This document shows positions 5,712-5,765 of a stretch of 5,765 bases of DNA, piece by piece. The stretch is from Streptomyces sp. NRRL WC-3549. GTDB taxonomy: Bacteria; Actinomycetota; Actinomycetes; Streptomycetales; Streptomycetaceae. Each line of letters opens with the position of its first letter. Within the stretch, counting starts at the first letter, position 1. The position numbers and the translations under genes are program-made. The stretch lies in contig NZ_KL585437.1 of the NCBI RefSeq assembly GCF_000721935.1, positions 8,208-13,972 of the forward strand. The letters run 5' to 3'. The notes under the pieces are model-generated. The model searched no databases. It saw nothing but the letters and a program-made list of their open reading frames with translations, and was not told the origin of the DNA.

Positions 5712-5765
5712 TCAGGCCGCCCGGCGCCCGCGTGCCGGAGCGCCGTCGGCGCGGCCGGTACCGGC
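5712..5765 (-). CDS. C-terminal end of a convergent gene (partial, product unknown)
   Basis: On the minus strand the window edge reads AGTGRADGAPARGRRAA followed by TGA (complement of 5712-5714). A low-complexity Ala/Gly/Arg tail just before a strong terminator is typical of Streptomyces proteins, and the stop lies 27 bases before the shared hairpin. Seventeen residues are too few to identify a family, and an open frame of this length could occur by chance. Confidence 0.45.
   Translation of the reverse strand, partial: AGTGRADGAPARGRRAA

Noticed and set aside
5688..5765. Plus-strand open frame starting ATG 5688 and running off the window
   Set aside because: There is no ribosome binding site, it starts 3 bases after the terminator stem, and the minus-strand reading with its stop at 5712 has a more typical protein tail.
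1..5765. A defence, phage or biosynthetic island suggested by the peptidase, ankyrin and oxidase-like neighbours
   Set aside because: There are no integrase, repeats, tRNA, effector or polyketide genes, no break in codon use, and two of the genes appear to be transcribed separately. Adjacency alone does not support a joint system.

Overview
The window looks like a piece of a Streptomyces (or close relative) chromosome. Base composition is very GC-rich throughout, third codon positions are almost all G or C, GTG serves as a start codon, and I found no in-frame TTA codon in any gene. Every coding sequence I accept finds its closest resemblance, from memory, in Streptomyces protein families. Nothing points to a plasmid, phage, insertion sequence, CRISPR array or RNA gene.

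Layout, left to right. (1) Positions 1-368, minus strand: the N-terminal part of an AraC-type regulator (cupin-like sensor domain), cut by the window edge. (2) Positions 369-495: a divergent control region containing both ribosome binding sites and a small inverted repeat. (3) Positions 496-2295, plus strand: a complete 599-residue GH35 beta-galactosidase with both catalytic glutamates and no signal peptide. Items 1-3 form a classic sugar-sensing regulator/glycosidase pair. (4) Positions 2296-2440: a spacer with nested inverted repeats. (5) Positions 2441-3331, plus: a 296-residue predicted zinc metallopeptidase (HEITH) with a C-terminal four-cysteine zinc ribbon, family not recognised. (6) Positions 3371-4456, plus: a 361-residue ankyrin-repeat protein ending in a HEAT-like helical segment. 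(7) Positions 4551-5561, plus: a 336-residue questin oxidase-like (DUF4243) protein. (8) Positions 5562-5711: an intergenic stretch with a perfect 17-bp hairpin, a strong bidirectional terminator. (9) Positions 5712-5765, minus: the probable last 17 codons of a convergent gene.

The regulator and galactosidase probably work together in intracellular breakdown of a beta-galactoside. The three genes that follow share a direction but do not look like a tight operon. Gaps of 145, 39 and 94 bases separate the plus-strand genes. Both the ankyrin gene and the questin oxidase-like gene have a TAnnnT box ending exactly 7 bases before the ATG and no convincing Shine-Dalgarno sequence, the signature of actinobacterial leaderless transcripts. 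I see no functional link among the peptidase, ankyrin and questin oxidase-like proteins beyond adjacency, and I do not claim a new multi-gene system. The most open questions are the uncharacterised HExxH/zinc-ribbon protein and the substrate of the questin oxidase homologue.
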